From positions 1,612,001 to 1,676,000 of the forward strand of contig NZ_CP024201.1 of NCBI RefSeq assembly GCF_002749615.1: 64,000 nt of DNA. Direction: 5' to 3'. The notes below the pieces were generated by a model. It saw only the letters and a list, made by a program, of their open reading frames with translations, ran no database searches and had not been told where the DNA came from. Position 1 is the first letter of the stretch. Each line of letters starts with the position of its first letter. The translations under genes and the position numbers were made by a program. Positions 8,777 to 18,104 of this stretch are shown here, piece after piece. Origin of the DNA: Caulobacter mirabilis. GTDB lineage: Bacteria > Pseudomonadota > Alphaproteobacteria > Caulobacterales > Caulobacteraceae.

Positions 8777-9957
8777 GCCACGCGCGCCGGTTCGCTCGAC
8801 GCGTCCGACTTCGGGGCCGGCGGCCGGTTCGCGGGATGGCGGCGCAGGCCCCACAGCGGCCGGATCGGTCCCAGGCGGCGGACGATCTCGTAGGTCAGCA
8901 GACTGCCGCCCAGGGTGATCCCGACCAGCCACGGCGCCTCGATCCAGGCCGGCTGGTTCAGGCCCTTCAGCACGAAGATGGCGATCACCAGGATGGTCTG
9001 GTGGGCCAGGTAGCAGGGGAAGACCGCGTCGGTGACATAGCGCAGGGCCGGGCCGTCGGTGTTGCGCAGGTAGCGGCTGCCGTAGCCCAGGATGGCCGCG
9101 ATCGCGGTCCATTGGTTGACGGCGTAGACCACGTATTTGGGAATCGCCCAGAAGGCCCGGCCGCCGGGGTGGGCGGTCATCCACATCAGCAGCGCCAGCG
9201 AGACCAGCGCCATGATCAGGGCCGGGACGCGCCAGCGCTCGAAGTCGGCCCAGACCTCGTCCTTCAGGGCGATGGCGAAGCCGAACAGGAAGGCGCCCAG
9301 CGAGATGGCGTGGTTGTACCAGTCGACCGGCAGGTGGTTGGTCAGGCCGAACCAGGGGAACAGCAGGATGCGGGCGAGGGCCAGGTAGACGATCGGCAGG
9401 AAGATCAGCTTCCAGCCGTGCAGCCGCCCGCCGATCAGGGCCTCGAACCAGGCCAGCGCCCGGGGGAAACACATCAGCGCCGCCGCCGCGAAGGTGTAGA
9501 CGGTGATGTAAAGCACGAACCAGATGTGGTTCACCGGGATGCCGCGCAGGATCTCGGCGGGGCTGAACTGGTGCAGCCACCAGGCGAGCAGGCCCTGGTC
9601 CCAGGTGCCCTTGTCGACGGATTCCAGCCAGGCCTGGGGCGGCACCAGGAACAGGATGCCGAACAGCAGCGGCGGCAGCAGCCGCTCCATCCGCGCCTTG
9701 GCCATGGCGCCGGGCGTCAGCCGGCGGGCCATGAAGCGCAGCGCCGCGCCGGAGACCAGGAACAGCAGGGTCAGCCGCCAGGGGCCGGTGGCGAGGATCG
9801 CCTCGGCCAGCCAGGCGAAGGTGTGCCGGCTGTGCACGTGCCAGTCCCAGGGGGCATAGACCAGCGCCACGTGGAACAGGATCAGCAGGCCGAACGCGCC
9901 GACCCGGATCCAGTCGAGATCCGCGCGGCGGGCAGTCTTGGCGGGAGGGGTGGACAC
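8773..9957 (-). CDS. Acyltransferase family 3 membrane protein, OpgC-like
   Basis: A 394-residue multi-helix membrane O-acyltransferase. The N-terminus has the family pattern RRADLDWIRVGAFGLLILFH, whose His-containing first helix is the expected active-site region. NHIWFVLYI in the middle and the C-terminal segment YLAHQTILVI are also typical. OpgC/MdoC members of this fold add succinyl groups to osmoregulated periplasmic glucans, and opgH is the next but one gene on the same strand, so glucan decoration is the best guess. Other members acylate other exported sugars. The DUF998 gene overlaps its 3' end. Confidence 0.83.
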   Translation of the reverse strand: MSTPPAKTARRADLDWIRVGAFGLLILFHVALVYAPWDWHVHSRHTFAWLAEAILATGPWRLTLLFLVSGAALRFMARRLTPGAMAKARMERLLPPLLFGILFLVPPQAWLESVDKGTWDQGLLAWWLHQFSPAEILRGIPVNHIWFVLYITVYTFAAAALMCFPRALAWFEALIGGRLHGWKLIFLPIVYLALARILLFPWFGLTNHLPVDWYNHAISLGAFLFGFAIALKDEVWADFERWRVPALIMALVSLALLMWMTAHPGGRAFWAIPKYVVYAVNQWTAIAAILGYGSRYLRNTDGPALRYVTDAVFPCYLAHQTILVIAIFVLKGLNQPAWIEAPWLVGITLGGSLLTYEIVRRLGPIRPLWGLRRHPANRPPAPKSDASSEPARVA

Positions 9958-10159
9958 AGCGACGGCGACTCTAGGCGGAACGACGGCGGTAGTGGCGGGC
10001 CTCCTGCCAGAGAACCGTCCGGAAAGCGACAGTCATCACGTCGCCGGCGGGGTGGCGCGGCAGGGCGCAGGAGGCGGCGAAGATCCTGTAGGGACAGGGG
10101 AAATCCGCCCGACCGGTCTCTGCCCAAGCCTGTGGCGCCGCAGCATCATTCCGGGGCAA

Positions 10160-10344
10160 TTCGAAGCAAAGTGGCTGGTTTCCGTGGGGTTCGGGCGATT
10201 TCTCGGGATGACGCGGCGCCGCAAAACCGGCATTGGGCGGTCAACCGCGTCCGACTGTCGGAGGGAGGTCGCGGCCCCTGTGAAGCAGATTTCGCGATCT
10301 GCGCGTGAGCCCCCGGTCTGTTCCAGGCCGGGGGCTTTCGTTTT
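10160..10344 (+). ncRNA. Candidate small RNA ending in an orphan terminator
   Basis: The acyltransferase gene to the left is divergent (start 9957) and the GST gene starts at 10387, yet a strong plus-strand terminator stands at 10308-10344 with no plus-strand gene feeding it. Just before it is a second small hairpin (GCAGAT / ATCTGC, 10285-10302). This arrangement is typical of a short independent transcript. The 5' end is a guess, no promoter was recognised, and no known RNA family is matched. Confidence 0.35.
10308..10344 (+). terminator. Rho-independent terminator without an upstream gene
   Basis: A 9-bp perfect stem (AGCCCCCGG / CCGGGGGCT) is followed by TTCGTTTT. On the opposite strand the stem is not followed by T residues, so it acts in the plus direction. 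Confidence 0.75.
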
Positions 10345-10386
10345 CCGCCCTTTGCTTCCGCGACGGCGCCCGCGATACATCCGCCC

Positions 10387-11049
10387 ATGATCACGCTGTG
10401 GCACTGCGCGGACGCGCGCTCCTTCCGTCCCCTCTGGGCGCTCGAGGAGCTGGGACTCGACTACGAGCTGAAGATGCTGCCGTTCCCGCCGCGGTTCCTG
10501 GCGCGGGAGTATCTGGAGGAGAATCCGCTCGGCACCATCCCGCTGCTGGTCGACGGCGAGACGCGGATGACCGAGTCCTCGGCGATGATCGAGTACCTGT
10601 CGAACCGCCATGGCGACGGGCGGCTCTCCGTCCGGCCCGACGAGCCCGGTTACGGCGCCTATCTCAACGGCCTCTATTTCGGCGAAGCCACGCTGACCTT
10701 CCCGCAGACCCTGGTGTTTCGCTACGCGCACCTGGAGCCGGAGGAGCGTCGGCAGCCGCAGGTCGCCGCCGACTACGCCAAGTGGTTCCTGGCCCGCCTC
10801 GCCGGGCTGGAGGCCGTGCTGGAGGCGGGCGAGGTCTACGCCGCCGACCGGTTCACCGGCGCGGACATCTCGGTGACCTACGCCCTGCTGCTGTCGCGCA
10901 GCCTGGGCCTGTCCGACGAGTGGCCGCCGCGGGTCCGCGCCTACTGGGAGCGGATGTCGGCCCGCGACGGCTTCCAGCGGGCCAAGGCGAAGCAGCGCGA
11001 CGCCGGCGCGGCCCAGGGCGTTGGGCGTCCGCCGCTGAAGGAGGGCTGA
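10387..11049 (+). CDS. Glutathione S-transferase family protein
   Basis: Cytosolic GST-fold protein of 220 residues. The N-terminal thioredoxin-like domain starts ITLWHCADARSFRPLWALEE and contains the cis-proline and substrate-binding signature GTIPLLVDGE followed by MTESSAMIEYL. The helical C-terminal domain contains the N-capping motif FTGADISVTYAL. Glutathione conjugation or isomerisation is likely, but the substrate cannot be read from the sequence. It is a single gene following the orphan terminator, with the M20 gene converging on it. Confidence 0.88.
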   Translation: MITLWHCADARSFRPLWALEELGLDYELKMLPFPPRFLAREYLEENPLGTIPLLVDGETRMTESSAMIEYLSNRHGDGRLSVRPDEPGYGAYLNGLYFGEATLTFPQTLVFRYAHLEPEERRQPQVAADYAKWFLARLAGLEAVLEAGEVYAADRFTGADISVTYALLLSRSLGLSDEWPPRVRAYWERMSARDGFQRAKAKQRDAGAAQGVGRPPLKEG

Positions 11050-11105
11050 TCCGATCGTCCCCGCCTGCGCGGGGACACGCGGCGTGATGGATCTACGCCT
11101 TCGTT

Positions 11106-12707
11106 CTACGCCTCCGCCAGGGCGTATAGCAGGTCGACGTAGAACTTCTCCGCCTCGGCCAGGCCGGCGACCTTCGAGCCGGGTTTGGGCCTGATCACCA
11201 TGTACTCGTCCGGCGCGTGCTGGCGCGAGCCGTGGCCCAGGCCGGCGGTGACCAGCGGCAGTTTCAGGGTGTCGGTGAAGACGTAGTAGGGCGCGCTGCC
11301 GGCCAGCCGCGGCAGGACGGTCGGGGTGACGCCGTACTTGTTGAAGGTCCCGATCGCCGCCTTGACCAGCGGCGCCTCGACCGTGGTCTGGGCCGCCGGA
11401 TAGCCGCTGAGCTGAGTGATCTTCACATCGGCGAAGCCCTGGGCGTCTAGGTAGGATCGGAACTGCTTCATCAGCTGAGCCGGGGTCTGGTTGGGCACCA
11501 TCCGCACGTCGACCTTGGCCACGGCCTTGTGCGGCAGGATGGTCTTGGCGCCGACGCCGGTGTAGCCGCTGGCCAGGCCGTCGATGTTGAAGCTGGGGTT
11601 GAACAGGTTCTCGTAGAGGGTCTCCTCGGCGGTCATGCCGCCCATCCAGCGGTCGACCTTCAGCGCGTCCTTGCGCGCCGCCTCGTCGGCCAGCCACTGC
11701 GGCAGGACGCCGTTGGCCAGCCTCTGCTCCTCCAGGTTGGGCGGCCGGATCGGATCGTAGAAGCCGGGCACGAGGCAGGTGTTGCCGTCCGGCGTCGTGA
11801 GGCTGGCCAGGGCGTGGGCCAGGCGCCAGACCGGGCTGTCGAGGATCGACTTGTGGGAGCCGTGGACCTCGGCCTCCTTGGGGCCGCCCTGCGGGCCGCC
11901 GCGGGTCTCCAGTTCGATGTACCAGATGCCCTTCACGCCCATCGGCATGGTCACCTGGCCGGCGGGGGTCTGGCTGTTCATCGGAAAGAACACGCCGTCG
12001 GCGGTCTTCAGGCGGCTCTCGTACTTGGCGATGAGTTCCGGATAGTGGGGCGAGCCCAGCTCCTCCTCGCCCTCGGCCAGGATCATCAGGTTGACCGGCA
12101 GTTTCTTCTTCACCGCCAGAATCGAGGCCACGGCGTTGAGGAAGGCGCGCTCGGGCCCCTTCTGGTTGGTCGCGCCGCGGGCCATCAGCACCTGGCCGAG
12201 CTTCGGATCGTCGACCAGCTCCCCGGCGAAGGCGTCGACGCTCCAGCCCGTCGGCTCGATCGGCTGGACGTCGTACATCATGTAGACGACCAGGGTCTTC
12301 TTGGCCTTCTGGTCCAGATAGCCCCAGACGCCCGGGTGGCCGGAGGAGGGGACGATCGCCGTCTCCTGGAAGCCCAGCGCCTTCAGGTCGGCCTCGACCA
12401 GGCGGGCCATCTCCTGGACGCCGTCGTTCTGGGCGCTGATCGACCGCTGCCGCACCCAGCGGCGCAGGTTCTCCAGGTGCTCGGCCTGGTGGGCGTCGAT
12501 GTAGGCGTAGACGTCCTTGTGCTGGCCCTTGTAGGCGGGAACCTTGGCGGCGTCGTAGGCCTCGGTCGTGCTGAAGGGGGTCTTCGGGGCCTTGGGGCGG
12601 GGCGTTGGCGCCGGCGTGTCCGCCGCCCGCGCGCCGCCGGCGGCGGCGACCGCGCCCGCCCCCATCAGGGCGCCGAGCCCCCGGCGTGAAACCCAGCGAG
12701 TGCTCAT
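11106..12707 (-). CDS. M20 family dipeptidase homologue with altered metal site, Tat-type signal
   Basis: A 533-residue M20-fold protein. The start at 12707 is chosen because GGAGGG lies about 8 bases upstream and the new N-terminus (STRWVSRRGLGALMGAGAV) is a Tat-like export signal. The fold is clear: EGEEELGSPHY, a dimerisation (lid) domain and a C-terminal GHGSRQHAPDEYM. Three of the five usual zinc ligands are changed, however. The family GH(Y/L)DVQP reads YMMYDVQP (His to Met). RGATDNKG reads RGATNQKG (bridging Asp to Asn). The later SD reads MN (Asp to Asn). The Glu pair and last His remain. It may be a non-hydrolytic binder or use an unusual site. Predicted location is periplasmic. Confidence 0.83.
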   Translation of the reverse strand: MSTRWVSRRGLGALMGAGAVAAAGGARAADTPAPTPRPKAPKTPFSTTEAYDAAKVPAYKGQHKDVYAYIDAHQAEHLENLRRWVRQRSISAQNDGVQEMARLVEADLKALGFQETAIVPSSGHPGVWGYLDQKAKKTLVVYMMYDVQPIEPTGWSVDAFAGELVDDPKLGQVLMARGATNQKGPERAFLNAVASILAVKKKLPVNLMILAEGEEELGSPHYPELIAKYESRLKTADGVFFPMNSQTPAGQVTMPMGVKGIWYIELETRGGPQGGPKEAEVHGSHKSILDSPVWRLAHALASLTTPDGNTCLVPGFYDPIRPPNLEEQRLANGVLPQWLADEAARKDALKVDRWMGGMTAEETLYENLFNPSFNIDGLASGYTGVGAKTILPHKAVAKVDVRMVPNQTPAQLMKQFRSYLDAQGFADVKITQLSGYPAAQTTVEAPLVKAAIGTFNKYGVTPTVLPRLAGSAPYYVFTDTLKLPLVTAGLGHGSRQHAPDEYMVIRPKPGSKVAGLAEAEKFYVDLLYALAEA

Positions 12708-13330
12708 GACGGCGTCCCTCCCAAGACAACGCGACCCTACGCGACGCCGAACGCTAGGGGCGGGACGGGGAGGCGGCAAGGCCTTCGCCTCCGCGCGGCC
12801 GCAATCGCCCTGAAGTCGCAACATTCCGTCTCGGAATTGCAACGAACCGGCCCAACTGCCGCCGCGGCGGGGGGCGATCGTCTTCCTGCGCCGCGCTGAA
12901 CCGGACGGGGCGCATCAAGGGCCGGTCTCGGGGATCCCTCCCCCCCAGTCCCGCGGCTGGTCCTAGGCGGCGCCTTCCGGCGAATGGAAGGCGCCGCCCC
13001 TTTCCCTCTCGACCTCCCAGCGGCGCGAACAGCGACCGCAGAAATTCTGTCGAGACTCAATCCCCACTTCATCAGTAGACATTAGATCAGGCGGCGGGTT
13101 CCTCCCCTTTCACGTCGCCGTTGATGCGAAGCGTGGGCCGGCTTGGGCCGGGCCGGCCCACGCGACCTCCCGACGTCACGAAGTGCAGAGGAAGCAAGGT
13201 CGAATGTGTAGCCAGCCCGACGGACGGCGATAGCGCCGGCGTAAGTTCCGCCCGACCGCATCATAAGGCGGCGGGCCTTTCCATCATCGAGAACGAATGT
13301 CTGCCGCCTCCCTCCGAGCGCGGCGCGGGG
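12708..13330. other. Long intergenic region with two palindromes
   Basis: These 620 bp between the divergent M20 and TonB-receptor genes contain no convincing gene. ATTCCGTCTCGGAAT at 12823-12837 is a perfect palindrome flanked by GCAAC on both sides. A very strong hairpin (stem GGCGGCGCCTTCC / GGAAGGCGCCGCC, 12966-12998) is followed by CCTTTCCCTC and could be a terminator or attenuator on the plus strand. The rest shows nothing I recognise. The region probably holds the promoter and control sites of the receptor operon. Confidence 0.5.
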
Positions 13331-15709
13331 ATGACTGTGTCTGTAGCAAACCTAAAAACAATCCTGACTCTTTCGACGGCCGCGGCCGCCCTGGTCGGCG
13401 CGGCGCCGTCCTGGGCTCAGACGATCGCATCGACCGGCGCGGCCAGCGACGTCGCCGCTGAAGCGGCGCTCGCCGACGCCGCGGAGGTCGATCAGGTCGT
13501 GGTGACCGCGCGTCGCCGCGAGGAGAACGCCCAGGACGTGCCGATCGCCCTGACCGTCTTCGGCGGCGAGGCGCTGGAGGCGGCCGGCGCCTACAATGTC
13601 CAGCAGATCACCCAGCTGGCCCCGAGCCTGCAGTTCGGCTCGTTCAACCCGCGCAACACCACGGTGAACATCCGCGGCCTGGGCAACAACGTCGGCCTGG
13701 CCAACGACGGCCTGGAGGTCGGCGTCGGCTTCTACATCGACGGCGTCTATTACAGCCGGCCGGCCGCCGCGACATTCGACCTGACCGACATCGAGCGGGT
13801 CGAGATCCTCCGCGGGCCGCAGGGCACGCTGTTCGGCAAGAACACCACCGCCGGCGCCCTGAACATCATCACCCGCGCGCCGACCTTCGAGACCGAGGCC
13901 CAGCTGGAGCTGACCGCCGGGAACAAGGGCTTCTTCCAGACCAAGGGCTCGCTGTCGGGGCCGCTGGGCGAGACCCTGGCCGGGCGGGTCTCGTTCGCCA
14001 CGACCTATCGCGACGGCCTGGTCCACAACGTCGTCAACGGCCGGGACTATAACAACCAGCAGAGCCTGGCCCTGCGCGGCCAACTGCTGTGGAAGCCGAG
14101 CGATGCGTTCCACCTGCGGCTGGCGGCCGACTACAACAAGCAGGACACGGACTGCTGCGTGCTGGTCTTCGCCGGCGTCGCGCCGACGCTGAAGCCGGCC
14201 GCCGCGCAGTTCGCCGCCCTGGCCGCCGGCCTGGGGTACAGCCCCGCCAGCCGCAATCCCTTCGATCGCCGGACCGACATCAACGACAAGGCCCAGGCCA
14301 ATCAGGAGCTGGGCGGGGTCTCGGCCACGGCCGAGTGGGACCTGGGCGGCGCCACCGTCACCGGCATCGCCAGCTGGCGGTTCTGGAACTGGGACCCGGC
14401 CAACGACGCAGACTTCACCCGCCTGTCGATCATCGAGCGTTCGGAAAACGCCGACGAGCAGGAGCAGGCCACGCTGGAGCTGCGCGTGGCGTCCAACGGC
14501 GAACGCACGATCGACTATGTCGCCGGCGTTTACGCCTACTGGCAGGATATCGACGCCCGGCTGACCAGCGTGTTCGGGCGCAACTCGACCTATTGGCTGC
14601 TCAGCCCGGCGCTGCCCGGGGCCCTGACCGACGGCTACCGCTCGGACGGAACCGCCGCGTCGACGACCAAGAGCTACGCCGCCTTCGGCCAGCTGACCTG
14701 GCACGCCACCGATCAGCTGAGCATCACGCCGGGGCTGCGCTACACCTATGAGGACAAGGACGCCCGGTTCCGGTCCACGGTCTCGGGCGGGCTGGCGACG
14801 ACCAATCCGACCCTGCTGGCCTACAAGCTGGCGCTGGCCCGGCCGCAGGCCTACACCGCCGAGCTGTCCGACGGCAGCCTGTCGGGCCAGATCAACGTCT
14901 CCTACAAGCTGACCCCGGACGCGCTGGTCTATGTGAACTGGGCGCGCGGTTACAAGTCGGGCGGGATCAACCTGGGCGGTTTGCCCGTGGACGCGGCCGG
15001 CAATCCGATCCCGGACAGCGCGGTCATCGAGCCCGAGAAGACCACCGCCTGGGAGCTGGGCCTGAAGAGCCAGCTGTTCGACCGCCGGGTGACCTTCAAC
15101 GTCGCGGTCTTCCGGACCGATACCGATGACTACCAGGCCAACATCGTCGACAGCGCCGGCGGCACGCTCAAGCAGTTCCTGGCCAACGTCGAGCAGGTGC
15201 GCTCGCAGGGCGTCGAGCTGGACGCGCAACTGGCCCGGATCGGCGGCTTCAGCGGCTACCTCTCGGCCGCCTACACCGACGCCGAGTACGTCTCCTACCG
15301 GAACGGTCCTTGCCCGATCGAGAAGATCGGCAGCGCCACGGCCGCCTGCGACCTCAGCGGCGAGGCCCTGCCGGGCGTATCGAAATGGGCGGCCACGCTG
15401 GGCGCCGACTACGAGCGGGCCCTGTCGCTGGGCGGGATCGAGGGCGAGGGCTACCTCGCCGGCGAGGTCAGCTATCGCAGCAACCCGGCCAGCCTGTCGG
15501 CCTACACCGAGGTCGGCGACCTGACCCTGGTCAACCTGCGCGCGGGCTTCCGCGCCGCCAAGGGCTGGGAGCTGTTCGTCTGGTCCAAGAACCTGCTGGA
15601 CGAGGAGTACTTCCAGTACCTCAGCGCCCAGACCGGCAACTCCGGCGCCCTCTACGGCGCGCCCGGCGATCCGCGGACGGTCGGCGTGACCTTCCGCGCT
15701 CGGTACTAG
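13331..15709 (+). CDS. TonB-dependent receptor of an organosulfur-uptake operon
   Basis: Outer-membrane active transporter energised by TonB-ExbBD. The protein has 792 residues from the ATG at 13331. Residues 1-30 form a signal peptide ending in AAPSWAQ. A TonB-box region (VDQVVVTARRR) lies near residues 53-63. The plug domain follows, with IRGLGNNVG and VEILRGPQGTLFGKNTTAG, then a 22-strand-type barrel ending in an aromatic-rich strand (VGVTFRARY). Frames open further upstream but lack a signal peptide. MFS, AtsK-like and TauD genes follow within 14-36 bp gaps, so the likely ligand is a sulfated or sulfonated organic compound (inference from context). Confidence 0.92.
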   Translation: MTVSVANLKTILTLSTAAAALVGAAPSWAQTIASTGAASDVAAEAALADAAEVDQVVVTARRREENAQDVPIALTVFGGEALEAAGAYNVQQITQLAPSLQFGSFNPRNTTVNIRGLGNNVGLANDGLEVGVGFYIDGVYYSRPAAATFDLTDIERVEILRGPQGTLFGKNTTAGALNIITRAPTFETEAQLELTAGNKGFFQTKGSLSGPLGETLAGRVSFATTYRDGLVHNVVNGRDYNNQQSLALRGQLLWKPSDAFHLRLAADYNKQDTDCCVLVFAGVAPTLKPAAAQFAALAAGLGYSPASRNPFDRRTDINDKAQANQELGGVSATAEWDLGGATVTGIASWRFWNWDPANDADFTRLSIIERSENADEQEQATLELRVASNGERTIDYVAGVYAYWQDIDARLTSVFGRNSTYWLLSPALPGALTDGYRSDGTAASTTKSYAAFGQLTWHATDQLSITPGLRYTYEDKDARFRSTVSGGLATTNPTLLAYKLALARPQAYTAELSDGSLSGQINVSYKLTPDALVYVNWARGYKSGGINLGGLPVDAAGNPIPDSAVIEPEKTTAWELGLKSQLFDRRVTFNVAVFRTDTDDYQANIVDSAGGTLKQFLANVEQVRSQGVELDAQLARIGGFSGYLSAAYTDAEYVSYRNGPCPIEKIGSATAACDLSGEALPGVSKWAATLGADYERALSLGGIEGEGYLAGEVSYRSNPASLSAYTEVGDLTLVNLRAGFRAAKGWELFVWSKNLLDEEYFQYLSAQTGNSGALYGAPGDPRTVGVTFRARY

Positions 15710-15722
15710 GGGAGGGCGCGCG

Positions 15723-17129
15723 ATGACCACCGCTTCCGCCACAGCCGCCACGAGCCGTCCCGCCGCCTGGCGACTGGCCGTCTTCGCCTCATTGGCCGTG
15801 CCGCTGGCGGGGGCGGGTCTGCCGCTGGCCGTCTACCTGCCGCCCTACTACGCCCAGGAGCTGGGTCTGGGGCTCGGGCTGGTCGGCGCCATCTTCATGA
15901 TCAGCCGGCTGGGCGACGCGGTCATCGATCCGCTCGTCGGCGGCTGGTCGGACCGCACGCGGAGCCGTTTCGGCCGCCGCAAGCCCTGGATCGCCGCCGG
16001 CGCGCCGCTGTTCGCCCTGGCCACGGCCGCGATCTTCGCCCCCGGCCTGCTGGGGGTCCGGCCGGGGGCGGTCTGGCTCTCCGCCTGGCTGGCGGTGTTC
16101 TACATCGGCTGGACGATGATCCAGATCCCGGTCTCGGCCTGGGCCGGGGAGCTGGCGGCGCAGTATCACGAGCGCAGCCGGGTCCAGACCTTCTTCCATG
16201 TCACCACGGCGGCGGGCCTGCTGCTGGTGCTGGTCCTGCCGGCGATCCTGGACCAGGTCGCCGCCCGCGCCGGCGTCGCCGCCAACCAGGAGCTGAAAGT
16301 CGCCGTGATGGGCGGCTTCATCCTGGTGACCTTCGTCCCGGCGATCGCCGCGACCCTGCTGCTGGTCAAGGAGCCGGCGGCGCCGACCCCGCCGGCCGGC
16401 CCCTCGACGCTGAAGCGCGACCTGGCCGTCGCCGCCCGCGATCCGCTGCTGCGCAAGGTGCTGACCTCGGATTTCGCGGTCACCCTGGGCCAGCTGATCC
16501 GCAGCTCGCTCTTTGTCTTCTTCGTCTCCGCCTACATGGGCCGCCCGGACCTGGCCGCGGGGCTGTTCCTGCTGCAGTTCGTGTTCGGCGTCTTCGCCGG
16601 CCCGATCTGGCTGCAGATCGGCTATCGCCTGGGCAAGCACCGCACCGCCGTCGCCGGCGAGATCGTCCAGGTCGGCGTCAACCTGGCCCTGCTGTTGGTG
16701 ACGCCCGAGGCGCTGCCGCTGCTGATCGGCCTGACCATCGCCCAGGGCCTGGCCCAGGGGTCGGGCAACCTGATGCTGCGAGCCATGGTCTCCGACGTCG
16801 CCGACAAGCAGCGGCTGGAGACCGGCGTCGATCGCACGGGTCTGCTGTTCTCCATCTTCAGCCTGACCGGCAAGGCGGCCACGGCCGTGGCCGTGGGCGT
16901 GGCCCTGCCGCTGGTCGGGGCGCTGGGCTTCAAGCCGGGCGCGACCAATGGAGCCGAGGCCCTGCTGGGGCTGAAGCTGGTCTTCGCCCTCGGCCCCGCG
17001 CTCGCCCACGCCGCCTCGGCCTGGCTGATCGCCGGCTTCTCCCTCGACGAACAGCGCCACGGCGACATCCGCCGCCAGCTGGACGAGCGCGACGGGCTCG
17101 CGGGCCCGCTCGCCACCCCCGCCGAATGA
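15723..17129 (+). CDS. MFS transporter of the GPH (MelB-like) family
   Basis: Inner-membrane symporter of 468 residues with about 12 helices. The family signature is present: [32 protein letters not shown], quoted here in two overlapping parts as [16 protein letters not shown] and [13 protein letters not shown]. It begins 13 bp after the receptor gene and 35 bp before the AtsK-like gene. It therefore most probably carries the receptor's ligand from periplasm to cytosol, replacing the ABC importer usual for sulfonates. GPH members mostly carry sugars or glycosides, so a sulfated sugar or glycoside ligand remains possible. Confidence 0.88.
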   Translation: MTTASATAATSRPAAWRLAVFASLAVPLAGAGLPLAVYLPPYYAQELGLGLGLVGAIFMISRLGDAVIDPLVGGWSDRTRSRFGRRKPWIAAGAPLFALATAAIFAPGLLGVRPGAVWLSAWLAVFYIGWTMIQIPVSAWAGELAAQYHERSRVQTFFHVTTAAGLLLVLVLPAILDQVAARAGVAANQELKVAVMGGFILVTFVPAIAATLLLVKEPAAPTPPAGPSTLKRDLAVAARDPLLRKVLTSDFAVTLGQLIRSSLFVFFVSAYMGRPDLAAGLFLLQFVFGVFAGPIWLQIGYRLGKHRTAVAGEIVQVGVNLALLLVTPEALPLLIGLTIAQGLAQGSGNLMLRAMVSDVADKQRLETGVDRTGLLFSIFSLTGKAATAVAVGVALPLVGALGFKPGATNGAEALLGLKLVFALGPALAHAASAWLIAGFSLDEQRHGDIRRQLDERDGLAGPLATPAE

Positions 17130-17164
17130 TCCTCCGTCCCCACCAGCTTCACAGGAGATTTCTC

Positions 17165-18091
17165 ATGAGCGCCGACGGAACCCTGACCATCGCCCCCGCC
17201 AAGCTCGACATCCGCCGTGTCGGCGGCCGCCTGGGCGCCGAGATCGCCGGCGTCCGGCTCGGACCGGACCTCGACGACGCCACGGTGCAGGCGATCTACG
17301 ACGCCCTGCACGCGCACAAGGTCATCTTCTTCCGCGACCAGGGCCATCTGGACGACGACAGCCAGGAGGCCTTCGCCGAACGGCTGGGCAGTCCGGTCGC
17401 CCATCCGACCGTGCCGGTGAAGAACGGCAAGTACCTGCTCGAGCTCGACTCCCGCCTCGGCGGCCGCGCCAACAGCTGGCACACCGATGTCACCTTCGTG
17501 GACGCCTATCCCAAGGCCTCGATCCTGCGGGCGGTGACCTCGCCGGAGTACGGCGGCGACACCGTCTGGGCCAACACGGCGGAGGCCTACAACCGCCTGC
17601 CGCCGGAGCTGAAGGCGCTGGCCGACAGCCTCTGGGCCCTGCACACCAACGCCTACGACTACGCCGCCACCCGCGGGACGGTGTCGAAGGAGGCGATCGA
17701 GCGGCACCGCACGGTGTTCGCCTCGACGGTCTATGAGACCGAGCATCCGGTCGTCCGCGTCCATCCGGCGACCGGCGAGCGGACCCTGGTTCTGGGCCAC
17801 TTCGTGAAGTCCTTCGTCGGCTACTCCAGCCAGGACAGCCGGCGGCTGTTCGACCTCCTGCAGGACCAGGTCGTCAAGCTCGAGAACACGGTCCGATGGC
17901 GCTGGCGCCAGGGCGACGTGGCCATCTGGGACAACCGCGCCACCCAGCATTACGCGGTCGACGACTACGGCGACCAGGTGCGGGTCATGCGCCGCGTGAC
18001 CCTGGACGGCGACACGCCGGTGTCGATCACCGGCGAGCGCAGCCGGGTGATCAAGCCCGAGGTCGCCCCCCACAGCATCGCGGCCGAATAG
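17165..18091 (+). CDS. atsK: TauD/TfdA-family dioxygenase, AtsK-like alkylsulfatase
   Basis: Cytosolic Fe(II)/2-oxoglutarate dioxygenase of 308 residues. It resembles AtsK, which hydroxylates alkyl sulfate esters so that they break down to aldehyde and sulfate; the assignment is from remembered family sequence (for example [33 protein letters not shown]). Iron ligands are His and Asp in NSWHTDVTF and the late His in [13 protein letters not shown]; the 2-oxoglutarate arginine is in the RVMRRVTL segment. The start at 17165 follows AGGAG; an upstream ATG at 17126 overlaps the transporter stop. It is coupled in an operon with a TonB receptor, an MFS importer and a second TauD protein. Taurine or another sulfonate remains possible. 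Confidence 0.82.
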   Translation: MSADGTLTIAPAKLDIRRVGGRLGAEIAGVRLGPDLDDATVQAIYDALHAHKVIFFRDQGHLDDDSQEAFAERLGSPVAHPTVPVKNGKYLLELDSRLGGRANSWHTDVTFVDAYPKASILRAVTSPEYGGDTVWANTAEAYNRLPPELKALADSLWALHTNAYDYAATRGTVSKEAIERHRTVFASTVYETEHPVVRVHPATGERTLVLGHFVKSFVGYSSQDSRRLFDLLQDQVVKLENTVRWRWRQGDVAIWDNRATQHYAVDDYGDQVRVMRRVTLDGDTPVSITGERSRVIKPEVAPHSIAAE

Positions 18092-18104
18092 AGGAGGGCC
18101 CGCC

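Noticed and set aside
9971..10159. A 62-codon minus-strand frame upstream of the acyltransferase, ending TVLWQEARHYRRRSA
   Set aside because: It has no ribosome site or domain and is too short to support; a tiny gene starting at the inner ATG cannot be excluded.
10036..12729. An 897-codon minus-strand frame across the GST and M20 genes
   Set aside because: It is out of frame with the M20 gene and antisense to the GST gene; the translation has no domain and an Arg/Pro/Gly-biased composition.
13352..15751. A 799-codon minus-strand frame opposite the TonB receptor
   Set aside because: It is the antisense shadow of a clearly recognisable receptor and shows no family features.
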